A DNA stretch of 64,000 nucleotides from Rhodovulum euryhalinum. Lineage in GTDB: Bacteria; Pseudomonadota; Alphaproteobacteria; Rhodobacterales; Rhodobacteraceae. Positions 1 through 8,866 of this stretch are shown here, one piece after another. The position numbers and the translations under genes are program-made. Position 1 is the first letter of the stretch. Each line of letters begins with the position of its first letter. Below the pieces are notes generated by a model. The model was not told where the DNA came from, ran no database searches, and saw only the letters and a list, made by a program, of their open reading frames with translations. The stretch covers positions 186,001-250,000 of the forward strand of contig NZ_SLWW01000003.1 of NCBI RefSeq assembly GCF_004342445.1, given 5' to 3'.

Positions 1-855
1 GGCCCGGCGGACTGGCTGTTCCAGCCTGCGGATGCCGAGGATCTGGCCGCGTTCCTGGCCGCTTTGCCCGCCGATGTGCCGGTGTTCCCGATGGGCGTGG
101 GGTCGAACCTGATCGTGCGCGATGGCGGCATCCGCGGCGTGGTGATCCGGCTGGGGCGCGCGTTCAACGGCATTGCGGTCGAGGGCTGCCGCGTCACCGC
201 CGGTGCGGCCGCGCTGGATGCCCATGTGGCGCGCCGGGCCGCCGAGGCGGGGGTTGACCTGACCTTCCTGCGCACGATCCCCGGCGCCGTGGGTGGCGCT
301 GTGCGGATGAACGCGGGCTGCTATGGACGCTATGTGGCTGATATCTTCGTTTCGGCGCGGGCGGTGACGCGGGATGGGAAGATCGTGACGCTGGGTGCCG
401 GGGATCTGGATTTTCGCTATCGCCAGACCGACCTGCCAGAGGGCTGGGTGCTGATCGAGGCCACCTTCGAGGGGCCGCCGGGCGATCCCGCGGCGCTTGC
501 GGCGGCAATGGAAGACCAGCTTGCGAAGCGCGACGCGACCCAGCCGACGAAGGAGCGCAGCGCGGGGTCGACCTTCCGCAATCCCGCCGGGTTCAGCTCG
601 ACGGGGCGGGCCGACGATACCCATGACCTGAAGGCCTGGGCGGTGATCGACGCGGCGGGGATGCGGGGCGCGCGCCGGGGTGGGGCGCAGATGTCCGCGA
701 AGCACTCGAACTTCCTGATAAATACCGGCGGCGCCTCTGCGGCCGACCTCGAGGGCCTTGGCGAGGAGGTCCGAAAAAGGGTTTTTCAAAACTGTGGAAT
801 ACAGTTAGAGTGGGAAATCATGAGGGTCGGCGAACCGGCCCCGGAAAACGACTGA
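1..855 (+). CDS. murB: UDP-N-acetylenolpyruvoylglucosamine reductase, 5' end missing
   Basis: MurB is the cytoplasmic FAD enzyme that uses NADPH to reduce UDP-GlcNAc-enolpyruvate to UDP-MurNAc in peptidoglycan synthesis. The reading frame is open from base 1, so the N-terminus lies outside the window. Visible family features are the FAD-binding [12 protein letters not shown] stretch, the [19 protein letters not shown] region, and near the end a [10 protein letters not shown] segment carrying the serine that protonates the enol intermediate. The gene ends 34 nt before ddl and is the first gene here of the division/cell-wall cluster. The identification is secure; only the start is unknown. Confidence 0.96.
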   Translation, partial: GPADWLFQPADAEDLAAFLAALPADVPVFPMGVGSNLIVRDGGIRGVVIRLGRAFNGIAVEGCRVTAGAAALDAHVARRAAEAGVDLTFLRTIPGAVGGAVRMNAGCYGRYVADIFVSARAVTRDGKIVTLGAGDLDFRYRQTDLPEGWVLIEATFEGPPGDPAALAAAMEDQLAKRDATQPTKERSAGSTFRNPAGFSSTGRADDTHDLKAWAVIDAAGMRGARRGGAQMSAKHSNFLINTGGASAADLEGLGEEVRKRVFQNCGIQLEWEIMRVGEPAPEND

Positions 856-889
856 AGGGGCCGCAAGACGCCCCGGGAAAGAGGCAGAG

Positions 890-1813
890 TTGGCGGGCAA
901 GTCGAGCGGGACAGCCCTCCGCGTGGCGGTATTGTTGGGCGGCCCCTCGGCCGAGCGAGAGGTGTCGCTGTCCTCCGGGCGCGAATGCGCCGCAGCCCTG
1001 CGCGGGGAAGGCTTTGACGTGGTCGAGATTGATGCGGGGCAGGATCTGCCTGCGCGTCTTGCCGCCTGTGCCCCCGACGTTGCCTTCAACGCGCTGCATG
1101 GCCGCTGGGGCGAGGATGGGTGCGTCCAGGGCCTGCTGGAATGGCTGCGGATCCCCTATACCCATTCGGGCGTGCTGGCCTCGGCGCTGGCGATGGACAA
1201 GCAGCGGTCCAAGGACGCGTTCCGCGCCGCGGGCCTGCCCGTGGTCGACAGCGTTCTGGCCACCCGCGACGAGGTGTCGGCGCGTCACGTGATGGCGCCG
1301 CCCTATGTGGTCAAGCCCAACAACGAGGGATCGTCGGTCGGCATCCACATCGTGCATGCCGACGCCAATACGCCGCCGCGGCTTGGCCCCGAGATGCCCG
1401 ATGTGGTGATGGTCGAGACCTATGCCCCGGGGCGTGAACTGACCACCACCGTCATGGGCGACCGGGCGCTGACCGTCACCGACATCCTGACCGATGGCTG
1501 GTACGACTATCACGCCAAGTACGCGCAGGGCGGCTCGCGCCATGTCGTTCCGGCGGATCTGCCCGGCGACGTGTTCGACGCCTGCCTCGACTACGCGGTC
1601 CGCGCTCATCGGGCGCTGGGCTGCCGGGGCCTGAGCCGCACCGATTTCCGCTGGGACGAGGCCCGCGGCCTGGACGGGCTGATCCTGCTGGAAACCAACA
1701 CCCAGCCCGGCATGACCCCCACCTCGCTGTCCCCCGAACAGGCCCGCCATTGCGGCATCCCGTTCGGCGCGCTCTGCCGCTGGATCGTGGAGGACGCATC
1801 ATGTGCGCGGTGA
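890..1813 (+). CDS. ddl: D-alanine--D-alanine ligase
   Basis: This cytoplasmic ATP-grasp ligase joins two D-alanines for the peptidoglycan stem peptide. The 307-residue length is normal. The N-terminal [19 protein letters not shown] substrate loop, the ATP-grasp [11 protein letters not shown] segment and the C-terminal metal-binding [13 protein letters not shown] motif are all present. The chosen start is TTG at 890, preceded by a purine-rich AAAGAGG a few bases upstream; no better in-frame ATG precedes the conserved N-terminus. Its last 13 nt overlap ftsQ, which suggests translational coupling within the division cluster. Confidence 0.95.
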   Translation: MAGKSSGTALRVAVLLGGPSAEREVSLSSGRECAAALRGEGFDVVEIDAGQDLPARLAACAPDVAFNALHGRWGEDGCVQGLLEWLRIPYTHSGVLASALAMDKQRSKDAFRAAGLPVVDSVLATRDEVSARHVMAPPYVVKPNNEGSSVGIHIVHADANTPPRLGPEMPDVVMVETYAPGRELTTTVMGDRALTVTDILTDGWYDYHAKYAQGGSRHVVPADLPGDVFDACLDYAVRAHRALGCRGLSRTDFRWDEARGLDGLILLETNTQPGMTPTSLSPEQARHCGIPFGALCRWIVEDASCAR

Positions 1814-2676
1814 TCCTGCCCCCGCGCGATCCGGCGCCGTCGCGCTGGGCCTACCGGCTGCAACGCCTGTGGTTGACACCGCTGTTCCGGACCGCGGTGC
1901 TGAAGGGGCTGCCGCTGGCCGTCCTGCTGGCGATCCCGGCCGGATGGCTGGCCGATGCCGACCGGCGCGAGGCCCTGCGGGCCGAGGTGGCCGACATTCG
2001 CCGTCAGGTCGAGACGCGGCCCGAATTCATGGTCAAGCTGATGGCCATCGAGGGCGCCACGCCCTCGGTCGACGAGGATATCCGCGAGATCCTTCCGCTT
2101 GATTTCCCGGTCTCGTCCTTCGATCTCGATCTCAAGGAAATGCGCCGCACGGTCGAGGGCCTTGATGCGGTGCGATCGGCCGAGATGCGGGTCCGTCCGG
2201 GCGGCATCCTTGAACTCAGGGTGGTCGAACGGGTGCCTGCGCTTGTCTGGCGCAGTCCCGAGGGGCTGGCCCTGCTGGACGCGCAGGGAAACCGGGTCGC
2301 GCCGATCGAGGCGCGGGGCGCGCGCCCCGATCTGCCGCTGATCGCAGGCCGGGGGGCGGACAAGGCCGTTCCCGAGGCGCTGCATCTGATCGCGGCGGCC
2401 GGCCCCATCGGCAGCCGGTTGCGCGGCCTCGTGCGGGTCGGCGAACGGCGCTGGGACGTGGTGCTGGACCGCGACCAGCGGATCCTGCTGCCGACACGGA
2501 ACGCGGTCGCGACGCTGGAACGGGTGATCGCGCTTGACGGGGTGTCGGACATGCTGGGGCGCGACATCGTCGTGGTGGATCTGCGCAATCCCGACCGGCC
2601 CACGGTGCGGCTGGCCCCCGAGGCGGTCGAGGAATTCAGGCGCATAAGAAGACTTCAGGCAGGAGCGACGAACTGA
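1801..2676 (+). CDS. ftsQ: Cell division protein FtsQ
   Basis: FtsQ is a bitopic inner-membrane divisome protein that links early cytoplasmic division proteins to the FtsB/FtsL and FtsW/FtsI machinery. The 291-residue product has a short cytoplasmic N-terminus, one hydrophobic segment near residues 37-55 ([15 protein letters not shown]), and a periplasmic part with a POTRA-like region ([20 protein letters not shown]) followed by the FtsQ beta domain ([12 protein letters not shown]). ATG 1801 is preferred over an upstream in-frame start at 1750 because the latter would lie deep inside ddl. Its stop overlaps the ftsA start by one base. Confidence 0.93.
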   Translation: MCAVILPPRDPAPSRWAYRLQRLWLTPLFRTAVLKGLPLAVLLAIPAGWLADADRREALRAEVADIRRQVETRPEFMVKLMAIEGATPSVDEDIREILPLDFPVSSFDLDLKEMRRTVEGLDAVRSAEMRVRPGGILELRVVERVPALVWRSPEGLALLDAQGNRVAPIEARGARPDLPLIAGRGADKAVPEALHLIAAAGPIGSRLRGLVRVGERRWDVVLDRDQRILLPTRNAVATLERVIALDGVSDMLGRDIVVVDLRNPDRPTVRLAPEAVEEFRRIRRLQAGATN

Positions 2677-4010
2677 TGACCGATCTCTACCAGGCGCAGC
2701 GGGCGATGCGGCGGATGCGCAAGCAGGCGATGGATCGCGGCGTGATCGCCATTCTCGACGTTGGCAGTTCCAAGACCGCCTGCCTCGTGCTGCGCTTTGA
2801 CGGCATAAGGCCGGCGGGCGGCGTCGAGCAGATCGGCGCGCTGGCTGGCCAGTCGCGGTTCCGGGTGATCGGGGCGGCGACGACGCGCTCGCGGGGCGTG
2901 CGCTTCGGCGAGATCCACGGCATGCACGAGGCCGAGCGCGCGATCCGCACTGCCGTCCAGGCCGCGCAGAAGATGGCGCAGGTGCGCGTGGACCACGTGA
3001 TCGCCTGCTTCTCGGGCGCGGGGCCCCGGTCCTACGGGCTGGACGGCCAGGTCGAACTGGCCGAGAGCATGGCGACCGAGGCCGATATCGCCCGCGTGCT
3101 GGCCGCCTGCGAGATGCCGCCGATCGGGCCGGGGCGCGAGGTGCTGCACGCCCAGCCGGTGAACTTTGCCCTCGACCACCGCTCGGGCCTCGTCGACCCG
3201 CGCGGCCAGATCGGCCACCGTCTGGCCTGCGACATGCACCTGTTGACGGTGGATGCGGGGGCGATCCAGAACCTCGTTCACTGCGTGAAGCGCTGCGACC
3301 TGGAACTGGCGGGCATCGCCTCGTCCGCCTATGCGTCGGGCATGTCGGCCCTGGTCGAGGACGAACAGGAACTGGGCGCGGCCTGCATCGACATGGGGGG
3401 CGGGGCCACGGGCCTGTCGATCTTCATCAAGAAGCACATGATCTACGCCGACAGCGTGCGGATGGGCGGCGAACATGTCACCGCCGACATTTCCAAGGGA
3501 CTGCACGTGCCGATCGCCACCGCCGAACGGATCAAGACGCTGCATGGCGGCGTGGTGGCGACGGGCGTGGACGACCGCGAGATGATCGACCTTGGCGGCG
3601 ACAGCGGCGATTACGAGCGCGACACGCGGCGGATCAGCCGGACCGAGCTGATCGGCATCATGCGACCCCGGGTCGAGGAAATCCTGGAAGAGGTGCGCGC
3701 GCGCCTGGACGCCGCCGGGTTCGAGCATCTGCCCAGCCAGCAGATCGTGCTGACCGGGGCAGGCAGCCAGATCCCCGGGCTCGATGGGCTGGCCAGCCGC
3801 ATCCTCGGCCAGCAGGTGCGGCTTGGCCGACCGATGCGCGTGCAGGGCCTGCCGCAATCGGCCACCGGGCCCGGATTCGCTGCCGCCGTCGGACTGTGCC
3901 TCTTTGCATCCCATCCACAGGACGAATGGTGGGATTTCGACATTCCCGCGGAACGCCACCCGGCGCGGTCGTTGAAACGCGCCGTGCGCTGGTTCAAGGA
4001 GAACTGGTAG
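2676..4010 (+). CDS. ftsA: Cell division protein FtsA
   Basis: FtsA is an actin-fold ATPase that anchors FtsZ filaments to the membrane. The 444-residue protein shows the phosphate-1 motif (AILDVGSSKTACLVL), a 1C/SHS2 region, the phosphate-2 motif (ACIDMGGGATGLSIF) and the adenosine motif (IVLTGAGSQIPGL). Its C-terminus (SLKRAVRWFKENW) is a basic amphipathic helix, the expected membrane-targeting sequence. The start overlaps the ftsQ stop. The last 17 nt overlap an uncharacterised antisense gene, and ftsZ begins only 1,052 nt further on, an uncommonly large gap for this gene pair. Confidence 0.96.
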   Translation: MTDLYQAQRAMRRMRKQAMDRGVIAILDVGSSKTACLVLRFDGIRPAGGVEQIGALAGQSRFRVIGAATTRSRGVRFGEIHGMHEAERAIRTAVQAAQKMAQVRVDHVIACFSGAGPRSYGLDGQVELAESMATEADIARVLAACEMPPIGPGREVLHAQPVNFALDHRSGLVDPRGQIGHRLACDMHLLTVDAGAIQNLVHCVKRCDLELAGIASSAYASGMSALVEDEQELGAACIDMGGGATGLSIFIKKHMIYADSVRMGGEHVTADISKGLHVPIATAERIKTLHGGVVATGVDDREMIDLGGDSGDYERDTRRISRTELIGIMRPRVEEILEEVRARLDAAGFEHLPSQQIVLTGAGSQIPGLDGLASRILGQQVRLGRPMRVQGLPQSATGPGFAAAVGLCLFASHPQDEWWDFDIPAERHPARSLKRAVRWFKENW

Positions 4011-4632
4011 CGCCCCGGCCCGGATCCTTGCGGTCGGCCTCCTGGATCACGAACCCGGCGCGCGCCGCGCGGATATCGGCGAGCTGGCCATACATGTTGC
4101 TGCGGAAGGTACGCGCCATGGCGCCCGCCTTGGGGCTGACCAGTTCCGCGATGTTGCCGATCAGGTTGTCCAGCAGGTCGAGCATCGCCTCGATCGGCTC
4201 GGTGACGGGGGGCAGCTTGACCCGGTCCAGCACCAGGTGGATCGCCTTCTTGATGGCTTCGACGATGCCCAGCATCGCCCCGACCACAACATCCGCCGCC
4301 GCCGTTCCCGCGGTTTCCAGTGTATCGAGAACCTCCTCGAGCGCCCCCAGCAACTCGTCGATGCCCATCTCGACAAAGGCACCAACCTCGCCGGCGAGGT
4401 CGAACAGCCCGAACTGCTCGGCGAGCAACATGATCCGGCGCCACAATCGTGTGGTCAGGACAAGCAGCCTCCGGCGCAGCCTGTTGATCACCATCGCCTG
4501 GCCGGGCGCCCCCTGGGCCATCGCCGTGCGCTCGGCCTGCTGGCCCCAGCGTTCAAGCGCCGCGCCGAAGCGGTGCCCCGTCCGGTCCAGGGTCTCCAGT
4601 TCCTCCTTCGTCGGCATCTCCCGTTCCCCCAT
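3994..4632 (-). CDS. Uncharacterised helical protein, antisense between ftsA and ftsZ
   Basis: I do not recognise a family. The product is 212 residues (207 if translation starts at the in-frame ATG at 4617; neither start has a clearly better ribosome binding site). The sequence is predicted almost entirely helical: a basic stretch (NRLRRRLLVLTTRLWRRI, about 50-66), then amphipathic or hydrophobic helices rich in Leu, Ile, Val and Ala with spaced acids (about 70-175). There is no signal peptide and no cysteine motif. Codon use resembles the surrounding genome, which argues for a real gene, and its 3' end overlaps ftsA by 17 nt. Membrane-surface association is only an inference from the amphipathic pattern. 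Confidence 0.72.
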   Translation of the reverse strand: MGEREMPTKEELETLDRTGHRFGAALERWGQQAERTAMAQGAPGQAMVINRLRRRLLVLTTRLWRRIMLLAEQFGLFDLAGEVGAFVEMGIDELLGALEEVLDTLETAGTAAADVVVGAMLGIVEAIKKAIHLVLDRVKLPPVTEPIEAMLDLLDNLIGNIAELVSPKAGAMARTFRSNMYGQLADIRAARAGFVIQEADRKDPGRGATSSP

Positions 4633-4970
4633 GCCTGCGGTCCCGCATCAGGATACATCCTCCCGCCGGTTTCACCAAACGAGTCCCGGGAGGGTGGGCG
4701 GGGCGCGCGGTTTTCCCCGTGACCTTGGGTCCTGACTCTGCTAGGATTTCCCAAAAGGCGAAAAGCCATCCGAGGCACGAGCAGTGCTCAGGAAAAACAC
4801 CAGACGAGCCGCGCCATGGGCGTCGTCGGCCAATGCGCCCCTGTTCGGGGTCTTTCCCACGCATCTTGCATGGTGCGGCAGGAAGTCCCCGAGATGTGGT
4901 GCAGTCGGCGAAATCCCGCGGATCGGCTAGGAAAACGGTGCAGATTTTGTGTGTTAATGGCGTTTTTTTC

Positions 4971-5007
4971 GTGACGCAGCCAGAGCCCTTGCGTAGAATA
5001 ACGCAAG
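4971..5007 (+). promoter_or_regulatory. Candidate ftsZ promoter with inverted repeat over the -10 box
   Basis: GTGACG at 4971-4976 and TAGAAT at 4994-4999 are separated by 17 nt, a good vegetative-type spacing, and lie about 65-90 nt before the ftsZ ATG. The -10 box is embedded in a perfect 7-bp inverted repeat, CTTGCGT (4988-4994), 6-nt spacer, ACGCAAG (5001-5007), which looks like an operator. The rest of the 430-nt gap (4633-5062) holds a locally AT-rich stretch near 4945-4970 and no other gene I can support. Which protein would bind is unknown. Confidence 0.45.
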
Positions 5008-5062
5008 ATTTGGGGAAAAATGCCCGGCGGGGCACTAGAAACGACAGCAGGCGGACAAACCA

Positions 5063-6652
5063 ATGGCTTTGAACCTTTCCATGCCCGAGCAAGACGACCT
5101 GAAGCCCCGGATCACGGTTTTCGGGGTCGGAGGCGCCGGCGGCAACGCCGTGAACAACATGATCGAGAAGCGCCTCGAAGGGGTCGAGTTCGTTGTGGCA
5201 AACACGGATGCCCAGGCGCTCAAGCAGTCGAACGCGCCGCAGCGCATCCAGATGGGTGTCAAGGTCACCGAGGGTTTGGGAGCGGGCGCCCGGCCGCAGG
5301 TGGGCGCCGCGGCGGCCGAGGAATCGATCGAACAGATCGTCGATCATCTGGCGGGTGCGCACATGTGCTTCATCACGGCGGGCATGGGCGGCGGCACCGG
5401 CACCGGGGCGGCGCCGATCATCGCCCAGGCCGCGCGCGAGCTGGGCGTCCTGACCGTGGGCGTTGTCACCAAGCCCTTCCAGTTCGAAGGCGCCAAGCGG
5501 ATGCGCCAGGCCGAAGAGGGTGTCGAGGCGCTGCAGAAGGTTGTCGACACGCTGATCATCATCCCCAACCAGAACCTGTTCCGGCTGGCCAACGAGAAGA
5601 CCACCTTTACCGATGCCTTCTCGATGGCCGATGACGTGCTGTACCAGGGTGTCAAGGGGGTGACCGACCTGATGGTGCGCCCGGGCCTCATCAACCTCGA
5701 CTTCGCCGACGTGCGCGCGGTGATGGACGAGATGGGCAAGGCGATGATGGGCACCGGCGAGGCGACCGGCGAGGATCGCGCGATCCAGGCCGCCGAAAAG
5801 GCGATCGCGAACCCGCTGCTCGACGAGGTCAGCCTGAACGGCGCCAAGGGCGTGCTGATCAACATCACCGGCGGCTATGACCTGACCCTGTTCGAACTGG
5901 ACGAGGCCGCGAACCGCATCCGCGACGTGGTCGACCCGGATGCCAACATCATCGTCGGCTCTACGCTCGATCCCGACATGGAAGGTGCGATGCGGGTTTC
6001 GGTCGTCGCCACGGGTATCGACGCGGCCGAAAAGACGCACGACATCCCGGTGCCGCGCCGCCCGATGAGCGAGCCGCTGCAGCGCGCCGCGGCCCCGGCC
6101 CCGGCCCCGGCCCCGGCGCCGAAAGCCGAGCCCGCGGTTGTGCGCGAGGTCGCGCAGGCGCCGGTCGAAGAGCCCACCTTGTTCGAGAGCTTCGATCCGG
6201 CAGTGGCCGCGGCGGCTGCCGCGGCGCCGGTCGATCTGGCCTATGACGAGGTGCCGCCGCCCGCCTACCAGCCCGAAGAAGAGTACGAGCCCGAGCCCCA
6301 GGCCGCCTTCGTGGCCCCGCGCCCCCGCGCGCCCGGTACGCCGACACCCGAGGCGCTGGAGCGGTTGCGCGCGGCCGTGAACAAGGCGCCGCGGCAGGCC
6401 GCCAGCCCCGCGATCCAGCCTGCCGCCGCGCCGCAGCACGCCGAGGAAGGCCGGGGCCGGTTCGGCATCGGCTCGTTGATCAATCGGATGTCGGGCCATG
6501 CCCACGACGCGCCCGAGCGCGCGTCGAACACCATGCGCCAGCAGCCGCCGGTCTATGGCCGCGGCCCGGCGCTGCACCGCGACGAAGAGGAGTTCGATCC
6601 CGAACAGGAGCGGATCGAGATCCCCGCCTTCCTGCGGCGCCAGGCGAACTGA
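5063..6652 (+). CDS. ftsZ: Cell division protein FtsZ
   Basis: FtsZ is the tubulin-like GTPase that forms the division ring. The core (about residues 13-320) carries the N-terminal [13 protein letters not shown] motif, the tubulin signature [10 protein letters not shown] and the T7-region synergy residues. At 529 residues it is much longer than the roughly 380 of E. coli FtsZ. The excess is a Pro/Ala/Glu-rich linker (about 330-510), including a run of Pro-Ala repeats, ending in the conserved peptide [13 protein letters not shown] that contacts FtsA and other partners. Long linkers are typical of alphaproteobacteria. ATG 5063 starts directly before the conserved N-terminus. Confidence 0.97.
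   Translation: MALNLSMPEQDDLKPRITVFGVGGAGGNAVNNMIEKRLEGVEFVVANTDAQALKQSNAPQRIQMGVKVTEGLGAGARPQVGAAAAEESIEQIVDHLAGAHMCFITAGMGGGTGTGAAPIIAQAARELGVLTVGVVTKPFQFEGAKRMRQAEEGVEALQKVVDTLIIIPNQNLFRLANEKTTFTDAFSMADDVLYQGVKGVTDLMVRPGLINLDFADVRAVMDEMGKAMMGTGEATGEDRAIQAAEKAIANPLLDEVSLNGAKGVLINITGGYDLTLFELDEAANRIRDVVDPDANIIVGSTLDPDMEGAMRVSVVATGIDAAEKTHDIPVPRRPMSEPLQRAAAPAPAPAPAPKAEPAVVREVAQAPVEEPTLFESFDPAVAAAAAAAPVDLAYDEVPPPAYQPEEEYEPEPQAAFVAPRPRAPGTPTPEALERLRAAVNKAPRQAASPAIQPAAAPQHAEEGRGRFGIGSLINRMSGHAHDAPERASNTMRQQPPVYGRGPALHRDEEEFDPEQERIEIPAFLRRQAN
6091..6120 (+). repeat. GGCCCC hexanucleotide tandem repeat inside ftsZ
   Basis: Four perfect GGCCCC units (6091-6114) and one imperfect unit (6115-6120) encode the Ala-Pro run at the start of the FtsZ linker. 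The unit length is a multiple of three, so slippage would change linker length by two residues without a frameshift. Confidence 0.8.
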
Positions 6653-6672
6653 CCGGGTACCAGACCCGTCGA

Positions 6673-6698
6673 AAGGGGGCCGGGAGACCGGCCCCCTT
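6673..6698 (+). terminator. Hairpin terminator after ftsZ
   Basis: AAGGGGGCCGG (6673-6683), GAGA tetraloop, CCGGCCCCCTT (6688-6698) form a perfect 11-bp stem 20 nt downstream of the ftsZ stop. There is no long T tract, so termination may be partial. Confidence 0.65.
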
Positions 6699-6957
6699 GC
6701 CGTGTCCGTCCGGTCCGGAAAGCTGCGCCGACGTTACGAGTCTGTAACACGGTGCACCCGTCACGGCCGGGATGCGCGCCTGGTCTGTGTCGGAAAACCC
6801 CACATAAACAAGTCGCTAGTCCGTGCGCAGGATCTGGCCGATTCGGTCCGGCAGATGTTTCACACGGTTGCAAAGATTGAATTGAGTCCAAAAGGTCGCA
6901 GCCTTAAGTGAAAATTGCCGGATCGTGTGAAGTCCGGGCAAGATGAGCAGGTGAGCC
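6699..6957 (+). promoter_or_regulatory. lpxC leader with small inverted repeat
   Basis: This gene-free stretch separates ftsZ from lpxC. It contains GTTAC (6733-6737), 6-nt spacer, GTAAC (6744-6748). The spacer and a site at 6884-6888 both contain GAGTC, which fits the GANTC recognition sequence of the alphaproteobacterial CcrM methylase. AT content rises toward lpxC. I could not assign a convincing -35/-10 pair. A regulatory role is inferred from position only. Confidence 0.3.
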
Positions 6958-7875
6958 GTGCAGACGACGCTGAAATCCCCGATCTCCTTTTCCGGAACCG
7001 GCCTGCATACCGGCCGCGCGGTGCGCATGACGGTGCACCCGGCCTCGGCAGAATATGGCATCTGGTTCCGCCGCACCGATCTCGATGGCCCGGACGCGAT
7101 GATCCCTGCCCGCTGGGACGTGGTCGTACCCTCGCGGCTGTGCACCAAGCTGGCCAATGGCCGCGCCGAGGTCTCGACGGTCGAGCATCTGATGGCCGCG
7201 CTGGCCGGTTGCGGCATCCACAACGCGCTGATCGAGATCAACGGCCCCGAGGTTCCGGTGATGGATGGCTCGGCTCAGCCCTTCGTCGAGGGGTTCCTGT
7301 CGCGCGGTCTGCGCCGCCTCGCCGCGCCGACGCGCGCGCTGCGTATCCTGGAGCCTGTCGAGGTGACGGACGGCGACGCCATGGCCAGCCTCGCCCCCGC
7401 CGACACGCTGGAAATCGACTTCGAGATCGACTTTGCCGACCGTGCCATCGGGCATCAGGCCAAGCGGCTGAACATGGCCAACGGCGCCTTCGTGCGCGAA
7501 CTCTGCGACAGCCGGACATTCTGCCGCAACACCGACGTGGCGGCGATGCGCGCGGCGGGGCTGGCGCTGGGGGGCACGTTCCGTAACGCGGTCGTGGTCG
7601 AGGGCGACAAGGTGCTGAGCCCCGGCGGGTTCCGCCACGCGGACGAGGCGGTGCGTCACAAGATGCTGGATGCGCTGGGCGACCTCGCGCTGGCCGGCGC
7701 GCCAATCCTGGGCCGTTACCGCGGCGAACGGGCAGGCCATGCGCTGACCAACCGGCTGCTCAGGGCGCTGTTCGCGCGGCCGGGCGCGTTCCGGCTGGTG
7801 ACCTGCACGCCTGCCGAGGCCGCGCGCCTGCCGGGCAGCGGTGTCGATGTCCATGACCTGAAGGCCGTCGCCTGA
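6958..7875 (+). CDS. lpxC: UDP-3-O-acyl-N-acetylglucosamine deacetylase
   Basis: LpxC is the zinc amidase that carries out the committed step of lipid A synthesis. The 305-residue length is normal. Zinc-ligand motifs are visible: the first histidine in VSTVEHLMAAL and the later HKMLDALGDLAL segment supplying His and Asp. The N-terminal KSPISFSGTGLHTG segment is characteristic. GTG 6958 is chosen because it lies just before this conserved N-terminus with an AGGTGAG-like site upstream. Placement after ftsZ and before bamD is the common alphaproteobacterial order. Confidence 0.96.
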   Translation: MQTTLKSPISFSGTGLHTGRAVRMTVHPASAEYGIWFRRTDLDGPDAMIPARWDVVVPSRLCTKLANGRAEVSTVEHLMAALAGCGIHNALIEINGPEVPVMDGSAQPFVEGFLSRGLRRLAAPTRALRILEPVEVTDGDAMASLAPADTLEIDFEIDFADRAIGHQAKRLNMANGAFVRELCDSRTFCRNTDVAAMRAAGLALGGTFRNAVVVEGDKVLSPGGFRHADEAVRHKMLDALGDLALAGAPILGRYRGERAGHALTNRLLRALFARPGAFRLVTCTPAEAARLPGSGVDVHDLKAVA

Positions 7876-8002
7876 GGGCCGCGATTTTGCGGCCCAAAGG
7901 CGTTTTGCCTCCCGAATATCTGTGCTAGGACGGCCGCATAATCGCGCGCGACGCAGGCACGCGAACAGTGGTCTGGTGATCCGAGGACGGGGTAGCGGGC
8001 AG

Positions 8003-8848
8003 ATGGCGAAGCGCAGCATACGCATCCGGGCAGTGGGGGCGGTCGCGATCCTGGCACTGACCGCGTCATGCGGGGCGATCGGCTCGCGCCGCGAACAGCC
8101 GCTGGAAACCTTCTCGGCACAGCAGATCTACCAGAAGGCCGAGTACGAGCTGGAAACCAACCGCGATCCCGAGGAGGCCGCGCGCCTTTATGGCGAGGTC
8201 GAGAGGCTTTACCCCTATTCGGAATGGGCCAAGCGTGCGCTGATCATGCAGGCCTTCGCCTACCATCAGGACCGCGACTACGAAAACGCCCGGGTGGCCG
8301 CCCAGCGCTATATCGACTTCTACCCCGCCGACGAGGATGCGGCCTATGCGCAATACCTTCTGGCGCTCAGCTATTACGACCAGATCGACCTGGTCGGTCG
8401 CGACCAGGGCCTGACCTTCCAGGCGCTGCAGGCGCTCCGCACCGTGATCGAGCGCTATCCCGACAGCGAATATGCCCGCTCGGCGATCCTGAAATTCGAC
8501 CTCGCCTTCGATCATCTGGCCGCCAAGGAGATGGAGGTTGGCCGCTATTATCTGAAACGCGGCCATTACACCGCCGCGATCAACCGCTTCCGCGTCGTGG
8601 TCGAGGATTTCCAGACCACGACCCACACGCCCGAGGCGCTGTACCGGCTGATCGAATCCTATCTTGCCCTCGGGCTGGACGACGAGGCGCAGACCGCCGG
8701 CGCGATCCTCGGCTACAACTTCCAGGGCACCGAGTGGTACAAGGACGGCTACAGCCTGCTCCGGGGGCAGGGGCTAGAGCCCGAGCCGCGCAGCACCGGC
8801 TGGCTGCGCACCGTCTATCGCCAGATGATCAAGGGCGAGTGGCTCTGA
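8003..8848 (+). CDS. bamD: Outer membrane assembly lipoprotein BamD
   Basis: BamD is the essential lipoprotein partner of BamA in inserting beta-barrel proteins into the outer membrane. The 281-residue product has a basic N-terminus, a hydrophobic stretch and a lipobox (LTASC) placing the lipidated cysteine near residue 22, followed by tetratricopeptide-like repeats (QQIYQKAEYELETN, EEAARLYGEVERLYP, AQRYIDFYPADEDA). ATG 8003 is chosen because it gives a proper lipoprotein signal; an in-frame start at 7922 would bury the signal behind 27 residues. It lies between lpxC and recN. Confidence 0.94.
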   Translation: MAKRSIRIRAVGAVAILALTASCGAIGSRREQPLETFSAQQIYQKAEYELETNRDPEEAARLYGEVERLYPYSEWAKRALIMQAFAYHQDRDYENARVAAQRYIDFYPADEDAAYAQYLLALSYYDQIDLVGRDQGLTFQALQALRTVIERYPDSEYARSAILKFDLAFDHLAAKEMEVGRYYLKRGHYTAAINRFRVVVEDFQTTTHTPEALYRLIESYLALGLDDEAQTAGAILGYNFQGTEWYKDGYSLLRGQGLEPEPRSTGWLRTVYRQMIKGEWL

Positions 8849-8866
8849 CCTGAGCTTGGGGGGGCG

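Noticed and set aside
194-508. Long antisense frames inside murB and many other genes
   Set aside because: High GC gives long stop-free shadow frames; their products are Arg/Pro/Ala-rich with no family pattern.
4921-5000. CtrA binding site at ftsZ
   Set aside because: A TTAA occurs at 4954-4957 but the second half of TTAA-N7-TTAA is missing.
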